Below the pieces are notes generated by a model, which ran no database searches, was not told the DNA's origin, and was given only the letters and a program-made list of their open reading frames with translations. This document shows, in pieces, positions 34,080 to 44,819 of a stretch of 64,000 nt of DNA (position 1 is its first letter; every line of letters begins with the position of its first letter). A program made the position numbers and the translations under genes. Source of the stretch: Proteles cristata cristata (Eukaryota; Chordata; Mammalia; Carnivora; Hyaenidae); contig JAESUZ010000980.1 in assembly GCA_017311185.1 (NCBI GenBank), forward strand, positions 1,736,001 to 1,800,000, in the 5' to 3' direction.

Positions 34080-34730
34080 AGGCAGTTAAGATGATAAAGA
34101 GAGTTTCTGGTAGCTAAATGGGTAAACAACAGTTTCCTTTAAACCAAATAAAACTAAGGGGTTGCAAACAGGTTATTTTAGAGGCAAATTTCCAAGAACA
34201 GTTAACAGAAAATTACACCCATATATTCTTAGAAATCTCTCAGTTTTCTCCTCACTACAGAGTGCTATGGTAATTTTTCTCTTTGAGGTGGTATATATTA
34301 AATACACGTGGCTTGATCTGAAAATGTTAGGGGATTTTTGCAGTTTCCCAGCTTAGATGCACAGATGCTATTAGAAATATTCAGCAGAAGAAAGTAAAGG
34401 TTTGACACACGTCCCAGATAATCTCTTTGAATAGTTAAAATATTGCCCTAAAAAATAATACTTCCTTAGAAGGAAGCAATTATTTCCTTGGTAGAAAAAA
34501 ATAAATTGACAATAGTTATCTCTTTTCAACGGTAGAGTGGTTCTCTTCTAACTCTTTTGCTGGAAACATTTGACAAATACTGCTTTTATAGGACCCTTTT
34601 ATAAAGTACAAAGGCAGTATTAGCCTGACAGAAATTAATAAACAGAGAAAAGAATATTTTAATAAGTGGTACAGGCCAATGAACATAAAATAATGTGTAC
34701 TGTGTAAAAAAGAAAAAGAAAAGAAAAAAA
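34080..34730. other. Unassigned sequence
   Basis: Nothing recognised in about 650 bases. Confidence 0.5.
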
Positions 34731-34734
34731 AGGA

Positions 34735-34893
34735 GGAACACCTGGGTGGATCAGTTGGTTAAGCATCCAACTTTAGCTTGGATCATGATCTCAAGGTTTG
34801 TGAGTTCAAGCCCCGCGTCAGGCTCTGTGCTGACAGCTCAGAACCTGGAACCTGCTGTGGATTCTCTCTCCTCCTCTCTCTGCCCCTCCCCTG

Positions 34894-34924
<31 letters not shown>

Positions 34925-34970
34925 CCTCTCAAAAATAAACATTTAAAAAAATTTTTTTAAAAAAAGGTAT
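34735..34970 (+). mobile_element. Feliform SINE with expanded (TC)n
   Basis: A plus-strand SINE whose C/T tract has grown to about 30 bases at 34899-34930. Confidence 0.93.
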
Positions 34971-35059
34971 ATAACCACATTAATTTTTAAGGTTAATTGT
35001 ACCATATTAACATGAACTTTCATATTCATACCTTCTCTCACAAAGACTTTCATATTCAC

Positions 35060-35210
35060 CCTTCACTATCTCTTTTTAGTTTCTATAAAATAGGGTTGCA
35101 ATATTATACTTAATCTAGCTATGAAGATATAGAAGTCTAGAGAGGTTAAATAATATTCCTAGAGTTACACAGCACAGTAGTACATTAACCTGGGACAACC
35201 TGGGACTTTG
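35060..35210 (-). repeat. MIR, minus strand
   Basis: 'AGTCTAGAGAGGTTAAATAATATTCCTAGAGTTACACAGC' is the reverse complement of the MIR core. Confidence 0.7.
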
Positions 35211-35364
35211 ATCCTCTGGCCAAATGAAATGATCAAACTGTGGTCTGTCTTCATTCTATATGTTGACCTTACAAGTTGGGCTGTCTTGTGCTCTTGTCAC
35301 TTTGCTTTTCCAGAGTCTAATAGATCACTTGAACACAGTTCAAATAAAACCCCACTAATACAAT

Positions 35365-35560
35365 TATCTGATAACATTTATTTAGGCTCTGCTATAAATC
35401 ATTACTGTGCTGGGCAATCCCTTGAGAGAGAGATCATCATTCCCATTTTACTGATGACGAAACTAAGGCTTAAAGAACTTACATCACGTGTGCAGGGTCA
35501 CACAGGCCAACATGGTTAGAGAGGAGAGAGCATCTGGCTCCAGCAAGCTGCACAGCCGGC
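35365..35560 (-). repeat. MIR, minus strand
   Basis: 'CATTTATTTAGGCTCTGC', 'TTCCCATTTTACTGATGACGAAACTAAGGC' and 'GGGTCACACAGGCC' match MIR in reverse. Confidence 0.8.
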
Positions 35561-35618
35561 GTCTTTGCCCCTTCCCAAGACTCCGGTGAGGCTGCAGAGC
35601 TCCAGGGTCACTTTTCAG

Positions 35619-35739
35619 CCGACAGAGCTGTTTGTGGACAGGCTAAGAAACAGACTACAAGCTAAAAAAATTACTTTGGTGAATCACATTAATTGCTGTA
35701 TTACAAAACCAAAATTATCCAAAAGAGTTCATCAAGCAA
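35619..35739 (+). other. Candidate 121-nt exon (unidentified)
   Basis: Acceptor CACTTTTCAG (AG at 35617-35618), an open frame of 40 codons (starts PTELFVDRLRNRLQAKKITL) and a donor CAA|GTAAGT (GT at 35740-35741). It lies 60 bases past a MIR. The peptide matches nothing I know. Splice-like signals of this quality arise by chance in long mammalian sequence. Confidence 0.2.
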
Positions 35740-36329
35740 GTAAGTGCTTATAATATCATACGAAGAAAAATGTTAGTAAGTTGTTCCCGAACTTGGAGAC
35801 AACCACTCTTTAAGGACCCAAAGGTATCTACAGTGACAGGTATGGCACCGATCTTCTAGAGACTTATGGTTCAAAACCAATTCTGTCTCAGGCGGAAATG
35901 TGTGTGTGTTCACGCATTTGGTTTCCAATCTGTCTGAGTTCCTCAAGACTCTGGTCTACACCCCCAGAGGCTGACTCCACAGCCTCACCTCTCCTCTTGG
36001 TGCACAGTGACAGCCTCGCCCCTCTCTCTAACCCTGTTCTTGTTTGGGATCACATGTTCCCTGGATTGGAAGGCATTGTGTAATATACTTGGGGGCTACA
36101 AACAGCATCAAGTTGCATCTGAGAATACAAAAGTATGTAAGTAACACTGACTAGAAATAACTATCCTCTTTTGCAATGCCTAGCCCATAATTGGTGTCAG
36201 TAAATATTTGTGGCATTGAACCCAATAACATCAAAAATAACCCAAAAGAAAGATTAGGCCAGGATATGTAGGAATATGTAAGATCCACCATGGATAAATG
36301 AACACTGAGTGTATTTTTTCTGCAAATCA

Positions 36330-36445
36330 TAGAAATGGAAGAGGAATTAGAGATAATTATATCCCATGAGCAACTCAGGTCCAGAGATATGCCCAAGGTC
36401 ACAATGATAATTGGTGGCAAATGGGCCATGAAGTAATAATGCCAC
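36330..36445 (-). repeat. MIR fragment, minus strand
   Basis: 'CAGGTCCAGAGATATGCCCAAGGTCACAATGATAATTGGTGGC' is MIR-like in reverse. Confidence 0.65.
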
Positions 36446-36496
36446 ATTATCAGTCTAATATTCTTTCTACAATATTGTCACTTAGAAATGTCATTT

Positions 36497-36707
36497 TTAA
36501 AAAATTTTTTTACCTCTATTTTTTTGAGACAGAGTGAGAGTGCTAGTTGGGGAGGGGCAGAGAGAGAGGGAGACACAAAATCTGAAGGAGGCTCCAGGCT
36601 CTGAGCTGTCAGTACAGAGCTCAACATGGTGCTCGAACCCATGAACCATGAGATCATGACCTGAGCCAAAGTCATATGCTTAACCAACTGAGCCACCCAG
36701 GAGCTCC
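36497..36707 (-). mobile_element. Feliform SINE with TSD
   Basis: AGAAATGTCATTTT is present at 36484-36497 and again at 36708-36721. Confidence 0.95.
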
Positions 36708-36837
36708 AGAAATGTCATTTTAAAACTAAACTCAATCACACTCTCAAATATGTGGTTCCCACAAAACAGATCTCTAGATATGTGTATATTTAGGCCCTCA
36801 CATGCAGATGCTTTTCAAAACCTGGATATTCCTAAAT

Positions 36838-36965
36838 CTGGCCTCTGAGTCAAGAGACCTGAGTTTTAATCTCAGTTTTTAACTAACCACTTGATAGTGA
36901 GTCACTTTAGCATACTGAATATTAGGCTCCTGAACTGTAAATGAAGAAGCTAAGTATATCTATTA
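36838..36965 (+). repeat. MIR
   Basis: 'TGAGTCAAGAGACCTGAGTTTTAATCTCAG' and 'GTGAGTCACTTTAGC' follow the MIR core. Confidence 0.65.
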
Positions 36966-37439
36966 GGTTGCAAATGACCAAAAATGTATACATGCATATA
37001 TATTTACATATATATATATATCAAACTGACTTAAGCAAAAATGCAAATTGACTTACCTCTTGTAACTGAAGAATTTAGAAATGTACTTGTTTCAGATGTG
37101 GCTTAATCCAGGGGCTTGAATAACAGCACCGGGATCTAATTTTCTCCCATCTCTCTCTTCTGTTCCTATAGATTGGCTCTGCTTTCAGGTCCTGCATGTC
37201 ACAAAATGGCTGTCAGCTACTCTGGGCCTGTATGCTCCCAAATTCAAGTCCTTTGGGTGAGGCAAAATCAACAAATACATTGGACAAAATACCTTGTAGG
37301 TCACTTACATACACATTGATTTCTGGTTCCATGAGCTTCTGTTAATGTCTATCTTAGGATATAAGAATAAGTTAACTGTTTGGGGGAAACTTAGACCCCC
37401 CAAGGCCATTGCCATGACAAATAACAGGCCCTTCATTAT

Positions 37440-37870
37440 GTGCTCCCCACTTCAGTTCTGCCCAACTGTAGTTTCCTTCCTGTACTCCACCACCACAGGT
37501 CCCTCCATCTTTGTATACAGTCTTCCCTCTGTCTTGGATGCCTTTATTCTTCCTATCTCTCCGAAAAACATTTACTCACTGCACCAAGCCTTTTCCCTGA
37601 GAAATCCTCCCGGATTACAGTCCTCCCCTCAAGTGAAATTGACCACTCTATTGTACTTAAACCTCCTCACCTACCTCGACTGGCATGCATATCATATTGT
37701 ATAGTGTTCACATGTTTGCATATCTTCTCCAAGGATTTTTGGCATTAGGAAGGGAGGAACCATACCCTCGTCAACTTTGTGTCCCCAGGGCCAAATGCAA
37801 TGCCTGAAACATAGCAAGTATTCAACAAATACTAATGATTCAATCAAAGAATCAATGAATCAATGAAATT
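37440..37870 (+). mobile_element. L2 LINE 3' portion
   Basis: 'GTCTTGGATGCCTTTATTCTTCC', 'CACTGCACCAAGCCTTTTCCCTGAG', 'TGTGTCCCCAGGGCC' and 'AATGCCTGAAACATAGCAAGTATTCAACAAATAC' follow the L2 3' order to its tail. Confidence 0.88.
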
Positions 37871-37924
37871 TAGTTCCTCCAAACTAGAACATTACTGACC
37901 CCATGTTGTCCCTAAAACATGCAA

Positions 37925-38215
37925 TTATGCTATGAAAACCCCACCTTTCAGGTTCTTTGAATGACCCATACCCTTGCTCAGATCCAAGCTTGTGTATACT
38001 GTCCCCAGTGTCACATGGTCAAATTTTCTTATCCTTCAGCTCACAGTTCCTCAGGAATACCTCCCGGGACCTCTTGAATTCAATTACACCCCATGCTTAC
38101 TGAACCTTTCCTTCTCATGCCCTTTTCACACCTATAGCTATTTGTTCAATGTTTGCCTTCCTTGACTGACCGTAAGGTCCATGAGGGCCAGGACCCTACT
38201 GTTTTCACAACTGCG
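37925..38215 (+). mobile_element. Second L2 LINE fragment
   Basis: 'CAGTTCCTCAGGAATACCTCCCGGGACC' and 'CTGACCGTAAGGTCCATGAGGGCCAGGACCC' again follow the L2 3' region. It lies directly behind the first L2 copy. Confidence 0.75.
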
Positions 38216-38623
38216 AACAGGAAAACAGGACCGTGGAGCAGTCTGATTCCATATGGGACAAATGAAGAAAAGGAGAATGGAAACACAGGTTCTGAACACT
38301 TGCCAACCCCCACTGACTCCTTTTACCTTCTTCACCTGGACCCCAACATAGAGCCTGCTTTTGGACTTGTGTTTTGTAGCTGAATATGGAACATAAAAGC
38401 CTGTTTCTTCTTAGTTAAGATGTATAAGACATCATAGGCTCCTTGCTCCATAGATCATCGTAGGCTTTCAGAAAATAATGCAATCGATACATATCATGGA
38501 ACTCCTGTGGCCAGCACTGTGCCACCAGAGATGCTTTCACCCTGCCTTCTCATCTCAGATCTCCACATCCTTCCTAGACACAGAGCTGCTTGTGCCTATG
38601 TTTATCCTTTTCAGTTTCTTTTT

Positions 38624-38839
38624 ATTTATTTCTTTAATTTTTTAACTTTATTTTTGAGAGAGAGACAGAGTGAGTGGGGGAGGGGCAGCGAAAGAAGGAG
38701 AGAAAGAATCTCAAGCAGGCCCCACACTGTCAGCACGGGGCCTGAAGTGGGGCCCAAACTCACTAACTGTGAGATCATGACCTGAGCTGAAACCAAGGGT
38801 TAGGAGCATGAACAACTGAGCCACCCAGGAGCCTCTTTC
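38624..38839 (-). mobile_element. Feliform SINE with TSD
   Basis: CAGTTTCTTTTTA occurs near 38612-38624 and 38841-38853. Confidence 0.94.
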
Positions 38840-39019
38840 TCAGTTTCTTTTTAAATAGGCATTCTGTGATCACAGGAACACACTTTGGTGCTGTGTTAGG
38901 TGAGAAAGTTGATATACTTGCTTACATGACTCAACTCGGCTCATGTTTTCTCTGAAGTTTCCTTTATTCTCTCCCTCATTCTGACCACACCATTTTGGCA
39001 GCACCACTAAGTACTGAAG

Positions 39020-39658
39020 ATGGCAATGATTAAGTCCAGTCTCCCAAATAAAAGACACAGTATAGATCTGTCTGCTTCTAGTAAGAAAAATCATGCTACA
39101 ATCTGTCTGAATATAACACCCTGTGCCATTCTCCAAAGAACACTCATGTTAAAATTTCCCTGGCTTGCACAAAAGAGGAGGATCATCAAAAGATTTGTTT
39201 ATCCTTGGCAATTGGCTTTTCTCTTCCAGAACCTGATTCTAGAAAGGGAAACTCTAACTCCTCACCTCCCAAATCCCTATGCTTTGAGGGGGGTGCCCCA
39301 TGCGGTTTGGAGTGATGTGATTAAACATAAGCACAGGATTTTGGAAATTCTCAAGAAGCCAGGAAAGCAGCATTACCAAGGCAGACAATGTAAGTTGAAT
39401 AAGAATTTTACACCCATTAATGTTTACCTAGTAAAGTTCAACTCTTCATCACCCAGGTGGTGCTGTAAAGGAAGTCAGGGGAGATTCAAATGCACAAAAT
39501 CAGGACTCGGGGAGAGAAGTCAATGTGAGCAGTCTAAGAAAAGAAGGCACTGGGAGGTCATCAGCCTTCCAGGGAAGCATTCAAAGCCTCGAACAAAATC
39601 AATGATGGTTCAAAGAACTTTTGTCTCTAGGCAATTCTCCGAGGCAGTTTCCACCTGA
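39020..39658 (+). other. 212-codon open frame, no family recognised
   Basis: It starts at an ATG in a fair context (GAAGATGGC) and stays open for 212 codons, the longest frame in the window outside the L1. The last 38 or so codons (to VST, stop) overlap repeat unit A, which has a relative at 43420. I see no domain, signal peptide or membrane segment. Codon choice is not clearly coding-like. A chance frame through old repeat sequence is the most likely explanation. Confidence 0.2.
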
Positions 39659-39715
39659 AGACCAAAAACTGCTCTTATTCCCAGAATGAAGAGGCGGGGG
39701 TATGAACCGACCCAG
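39537..39715 (+). repeat. Unassigned old repeat, copy A
   Basis: About 170 bases align with 43420-43600 at roughly three-quarters identity by eye, with small indels. Shared landmarks: GGCACTGGG, CAGGGAAG, ACAAAATCAAT, TTTCYAC, AAGACCAAAAA, CAGAATGAAGAG. The similarity runs past the shared stop codon, so it is a repeat and not conserved coding sequence. Confidence 0.65.
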
Positions 39716-41260
39716 CAGAGAATACATCACATAATGCTTTAAGCTAAGAGAGCAAAGGGAACACATAAGCGAGTCTTTTTCTCTCAAGACAAAATCACAT
39801 TTTACTAAAAATAATCGGGGCAATTCTTCATTATTTACCAAGTCTGCTGTATTGCATTGAATGGTGGAGATAGGTGCACCCCATTCCTCTAAGGCATGTG
39901 GTTTCTGCAGAAAGTCTCTATGTCCCAAGCCATGAAAGGGGAAAAAAATCACCATCTGTAGGAAAGTGATGATAGAACAAAGCTAATGGACTTGCTTGGG
40001 AATTACCCTTTTAAAAGTCTATTCCATCATGGAGGCTTCCTATCCCCGTCCAAGAATATCCAACATCTAAAAATTCAAATACAATCTCAGCTTAATTTCA
40101 AAGGGAGGTAGGAAATATTAATAAGGGAACTCTTTATTAGAATCAAAGCCGCCTCTCTCCTTGAAAGATTTTAGATAGTTTAAAACTGCAATTCTCTGAG
40201 TCTAGTACCGCTTTCCTGAGGATGTCTTCTGTCAATTCATCCAGGAGAACCTGGCAGTCTTGGCTTAAGGCATGCTAATCGGCTCAGCTCCGCACATGAG
40301 CCAGGAGCTGGAGGCCTCCTTAAGCCTGAAGCAAGGAACTTGGTGTGTGGTCTAGAAGGGAGTCCGGGCTTTGTAATAGAAAGATACAGAGATGGAGCTT
40401 CTGGCCAGGAGAACTGCTGAGGGAGACAAACTCCAGGGAAAGACGCCAGTCCACATCAAGACTACATAATCACTGAAGAGAATCAGCCCAGGTGCCAGCC
40501 TAACACTATAAATAAAGAATCTTGGCTTTGTCAATGGGAAGCCCTTATTTTCTGAGGGAATGTGTTACACGTACACAGATGAGCACACAGAGAAACACAT
40601 CAAAGGTGTGGGTAACAACAAAACTCAACATACATCCAGCGATTACAGTTTTTAAAGCGCTTTTCCACAAATGACTTCATTGAATCTTCTCCACTGCAGG
40701 GATGGAAGAAAGGCAGATATTTCATGATCATTATTGCTGTGGCCGCCTTTCAGCTGTATCATGAGGCTAGAGATGAAATGTTAAGTGAAAACTATCTTGC
40801 ATGTGGCCACTCATCACATCATGAGACCACCCCAGGGGTAAGAGGCCTGATCCCTCCACCCTGCACACAGGAGACAGCCCATGCTCAGATCCTTCATGAC
40901 CCAAGTTCCCACACAGTGAGCCCACCCACACATGACTGGGCCAGATCCCACCTCAGACCTTCAGACATCTTTGTCACCAAATGACTCACTCCGTCTTTGG
41001 AATATCTGTGGTCAATTAATTTCAATTAAGGTTTCCATTTCTATAATCCTCCTAGGCCAAAAGAAAGCCAGTTTATCTCCCTTGTTATTAACGCCTTAAC
41101 TTCTATACTCCTTCTCTGGCTTCTCTCTTCAAACCACTATGTCTTCTGGAATCTCCTTTCTTTATGTAAGAGAAAAAAAAAACTTATAAGCACAGTATCT
41201 CCTCACATTATGCTATGTAGTTCGCCTACCATAGAACTAAGGGTAGGGGTGACAAGCAAT
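39716..41260. other. Mostly unassigned sequence
   Basis: About 1.5 kb; perhaps a MIR scrap in reverse near 40645-40700 ('AAAGCGCTTTTCCACAAATGACTTCATTGAATC'). No gene seen. Confidence 0.45.
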
Positions 41261-41264
41261 GAGC

Positions 41265-41478
41265 TCTTTTTTTTTTTTTTTTAATGTTTATTTATTTCTA
41301 GGAGACAGAGAGAGAGAGGGGAGGGTCAGAGAGAGAGGGAGTCACAGACTGAAACAGGCTCCAGGCTCTGAGCTGGCAGTCAGCACAGAGCTTGACGCAG
41401 GGCTTGAACCCACGAACCGTGAGATCATGACCTAAGCGAAAGTCGGACGCTTAACTAACTAAGCCACCCAGGCACCCC
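41265..41478 (-). mobile_element. Feliform SINE, young subfamily
   Basis: The body has GAGCTGGCAGTCAGCAC and an 18-base poly-T at its start (41267-41284). Possible duplication ATGAGCTCTTT / ATGATCTCTTT. Confidence 0.94.
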
Positions 41479-42591
41479 GCTATGATCTCTTTAATCTACT
41501 TTAGAACCACCAGACTTCTACCCTGGTACCCAGGCCATCTATTATACTACCATGTACAATTCTATGTTTCTATCATCTACTGACTTTCTGGTTACATTCT
41601 TCAGGACAAGAAACTCCCCTTTCTTCCTCAACCCTACTTCTACCCACCTCTAGAAAACTTCAGTATCTTTGTAGGCAATCCACTCAACACCTTCAACCTA
41701 CTGTTCCTTGACTTCAAATACACAGTAACAAATCTCACTTTCACTCAACTTAGACTCTCCCACGCTGTCACAGAAACATCCTGAACTTTGTCATCACCAA
41801 GAATGGTTCCACACCTAAAATCTTAACTGCAGACATTGCATTCTCTGACCCAGATGCCTTTCCTCCTGTGCTCTCAGGATCCTCCCTTGCATGCACCTGG
41901 TCCTCAAACTTACTGAGTCCTTCAGTTCCTGGGTCTTCATTTCCCCACTGCCTATCAGCCTTCCTCTAAACAAACTACAAACAGTTGGGTATACAAACTA
42001 CTCACCACGAGTGTCCTCAAATCCATGCATGCATTTCCCTATATTGCATTTATCAAGCAAACTCCCAGCATAGGGTTAATGTCATCCTGGTACACAGAAG
42101 CTGAGCACTCCTAAAGAAAATGTTATAACCACTCAGATTACTGTTATGACAAACATATGATCTCTGACTTTAGAACTTCAATACATCTCCTCAATCCTTT
42201 CACTTGATCAACTGTCTTTCCTACTTTCCTTGGCCATTATTTTAAACCTAGGTATCTATTATCTCTATTGAGCACCCCTACCAGAGCCTGCCCCCCTCTT
42301 CTAAGCCAACAACATAATGTTTTTCTTCACTGAAAAAACAGGATGTCCAGAAATGTAAGAGGAAAATTGTGGTATCATAAGAGAAAACTGTTTTTTGAAG
42401 AGTCTTCTCCCCTGTGTATGAGACTATTAAATAGAAAATTTCTCAAGCCTAACCCTGGGCTCTCTTGTCTCTTCATTTCCAGAAGTACATCTCATCAACT
42501 CCTATAATTTCAATAATCTCTTTTATGCAAAGGACTTTGATGTCTCTATTATCAGTCCAGACCTCTCTCTTATGTATCATTAAAACTTCAT

Positions 42592-42812
42592 GGGGCTCCT
42601 AGGTGGCTCAGTTGGTATAGCGTCCGACTTTGGCCCAGGTCATGATCTCATGGTTGTGAGTTTGAGCCCTGCATCAGACTCTGTGCTGACAGCTCAGTGC
42701 CTGAAGCCTGCTTCAGATTCTGTGTCTCCCTCTCTCTCTGCTCCTCCCCCTGCTTGCACTTTGCCTCTCCCTCAAAAATAAAGAAATATTATAAATAAAT
42801 AAATAAATAATA
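42592..42812 (+). mobile_element. Feliform SINE inside the L2 relic
   Basis: A plus-strand SINE with (AAAT)n tail. TAAAACTTCA and TAAAACTCCA flank it. Confidence 0.94.
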
Positions 42813-42925
42813 AAACTCCACCTCAACATTTCCACTTATATACTTATCAACAAAGCACCTCAAATCCTCAAGTCCAAAACTGACATTTGACATCTTTTTG
42901 TCTGTATGTCCTTCTCTCTGTGTGG

Positions 42926-42937
42926 TTCTCTCTCTCT

Positions 42938-43017
<80 letters not shown>
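42926..43017. repeat. (TC)n-(AC)n compound microsatellite
   Basis: About 75 bases of CT repeats with a few CCC interruptions, followed by about seven AC units. Confidence 0.96.
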
Positions 43018-43189
43018 AATCGATTCTCTTATCTCCTCCTCAATAAAAGGCATCACCACCCAGTTGCTTGAGATAGAAACCTGGTAGTCATCCTTGCCTC
43101 CTCCCTCTGCCTCACCCAATTCATCAACAATTTCTACTAATATTATCTCCTGCCTTCCCTCAAATACAATTACTTTCTCCTGTTCAAAT

Positions 43190-43310
43190 AATGAACAACA
43201 ACCTAGTTCAAATAAGGAAACTAGAGCTGAAAAAGAGGTTAAGACATTGCACAATGTCACACAACTAGTATGACAAAGCCACCTCAGACTCCCATCTGCT
43301 TCCAAAACCC
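43190..43310 (-). repeat. MIR, minus strand
   Basis: 'AATAAGGAAACTAGAGCTGAAAAAGAGGTTAAGACATTGC' and 'GTCACACAACTAG' match MIR in reverse. Confidence 0.8.
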
Positions 43311-43419
43311 TTGCTTGAAACTAGAAAATATTGTCTCACTTGAAGGAAATCTCAGAGCCAAAGATATCTCCAAGAAATACATATTAGACTATTTCAAGCA
43401 GAAGATGGTCCAAAATCCA

Positions 43420-43710
43420 GCAAAGGCGGCACTGGGGGTAATCAGCTTTGCAGGGAAGAACTTAGAGCCTCAAACAAAATCAATAGTTCAGAAAACTTCT
43501 CTGTGTTCAGGAAATTTCCCCGGGGTAGTTTCTACATAAAGACCAAAAAATGAGCCTATGACCAGAATGAAGAGATAGGGGTACAAACTGATGCTGAATA
43601 AAAGAAGCCATTGATGTGACCATGGATGAGCATGTCTCATGAATGAGAATAATGCTTTGCTTTTTAAGTTACTCAGATTTTGAGGTTCTTGTTACCACAG
43701 CATAACCTGG
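43420..43710 (+). repeat. Unassigned old repeat, copy B
   Basis: The partner of 39537-39715. It continues to 'GAATAATGCTTTGCTTTTTAAG' and 'CTTGTTACCACAGCATAACC', which resembles the end of MLT1-like mammalian LTRs. The upstream part does not match what I remember of MLT1, so the family is left open. An 89-codon frame (43270-43539) ends at the same stop position as the frame at copy A. Confidence 0.55.
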
Positions 43711-43719
43711 CTTATATTG

Positions 43720-44185
43720 ACTCATTCAATCTCTTTCTGTTTCCATTCATGCTTGTATGGTATCTTCACTATCAAATCCAAAAAGAAATAAGTATTTGAA
43801 AGGGCTGCAAAGTATGGTTCTCTCCTGGAAATTGTTTCTAATAATTCCTTTTATTTTCTTATTATGTTCATGTTTGTCCCTGATTTCCCTCTTTATACTT
43901 CTGATGTCAGTGAAGGTGTCCATTGGAGAGACTGCAAAGAAATGAATGCTAGGGGAGAAAATGAAATGAATTGCAGTTTTGGAGTAGCCCTCCAAAATAA
44001 ATTATGTGAGAATACACCCTGAGTCCTATAGAAGGTAAGTAAATAGGATATATTCTTTATTCTATACCATCTTTCTAGGGCTCTATCTTTATGTCTTCCT
44101 GAGTGCAGTCAGCCAAAATATTCTATGCACTCGAAGTTGCAACTACTTTTGTTCAGTGATGCAGTATTCTAAATTGCTTTTCGTT
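43720..44185. other. Unassigned sequence
   Basis: Nothing recognised. Confidence 0.5.
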
Positions 44186-44187
44186 AA

Positions 44188-44460
44188 AAGCCTGGGCTTT
44201 GGAGTCTAGCAGAAGTAAGTTCATGTCTTGGTTCTCTGCCACTTCCCAACTGTGTGAACTTCGGCAGGTTTAAAATGAAGGCAATGACAGTATCCACTGC
44301 AGAGGGCCACTTAGTGAATGAGGTTTCAACCAGCAGTGAATGTACAGTGCTTATTACAGTACATGGCAGGGCTGTACAGATGCTGGTGAGTCCTACTAGT
44401 AGTAGGAATACTATCATTTTTATCATTATGGTCATTTTCACTATTATAAGTACCTAATCC
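44188..44460 (+). repeat. MIR
   Basis: 'AAAGCCTGGGCTTTGGAGTCTAGCAGAAG' and 'TCTGCCACTTCCCAACTGTGTGAACTTCGGC' are clear MIR; the 3' part is decayed. Confidence 0.85.
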
Positions 44461-44719
44461 ACAGCAGCTCTGTCTGAAAGGCAAGAGTATGTGAAGACTC
44501 TTTTGGAAGACAGGAAAAACGGATCCCAACATACGTGCAAACTGAAGAAAACAAGGCTCTTCTGGACAACGTAGGAATTGATTTCTGGAAAGGAATCAAG
44601 AGACTATCTCCAGAAAACCAAATTTTTTAAATTTAATATTTCTTTTTGTCTGAGCAATTCATGTGCATTTGGAGGCAAATCTAACTACCATAAGGCCTGT
44701 AACAAAAAACAACAGCCAC

Positions 44720-44816
44720 TTGCTTGGGGTGGGGTTCAATCCCACAGACCATGAAATCATGACCTGAGTCTAAACCAAGAGTTGGATGCCTAACCGACTG
44801 AGCCACCCACGTAACC
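44720..44816 (-). mobile_element. Feliform SINE head fragment
   Basis: Only the tRNA-like half is present, on the minus strand (GGGGTTCAATCCCACAGACC to GAGCCACCCACGTAACC). It is 3'-truncated or deleted. Confidence 0.85.
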
Positions 44817-44819
44817 TTC

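Larger units (their letters stand above)
41520..43190 (+). mobile_element. Long L2-clade LINE relic with endonuclease and RT traces
   Basis: At 41781-41852 the frame reads LNFVITKNGSTPKILTADIA, then FSDP, matching the end of a CR1/L2-type endonuclease (usual SDH). Then the RT region: 'GATGTCTCTATTATCAGTCCAGACCTCTC' (42539-42567) with YADD degraded to YAKD (42524-42535). The following block is 'CACCCAGTTGCTTGAGATAGAAACCTGGTAGTCATCC' (43059 on). A SINE and a (TC)n array interrupt it. It is ancient and cannot be translated as a whole. Confidence 0.75.

Noticed and set aside
42789..43016. Arg/Glu-repeat and Ser/Leu-repeat frames
   Set aside because: Translations of the (TC)n-(AC)n microsatellite.
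39537..43710. The paired repeats as LTRs of one endogenous retrovirus
   Set aside because: The space between holds an older L2 relic and host MIR sequence, and no retroviral gag, pol or primer-binding site is visible.
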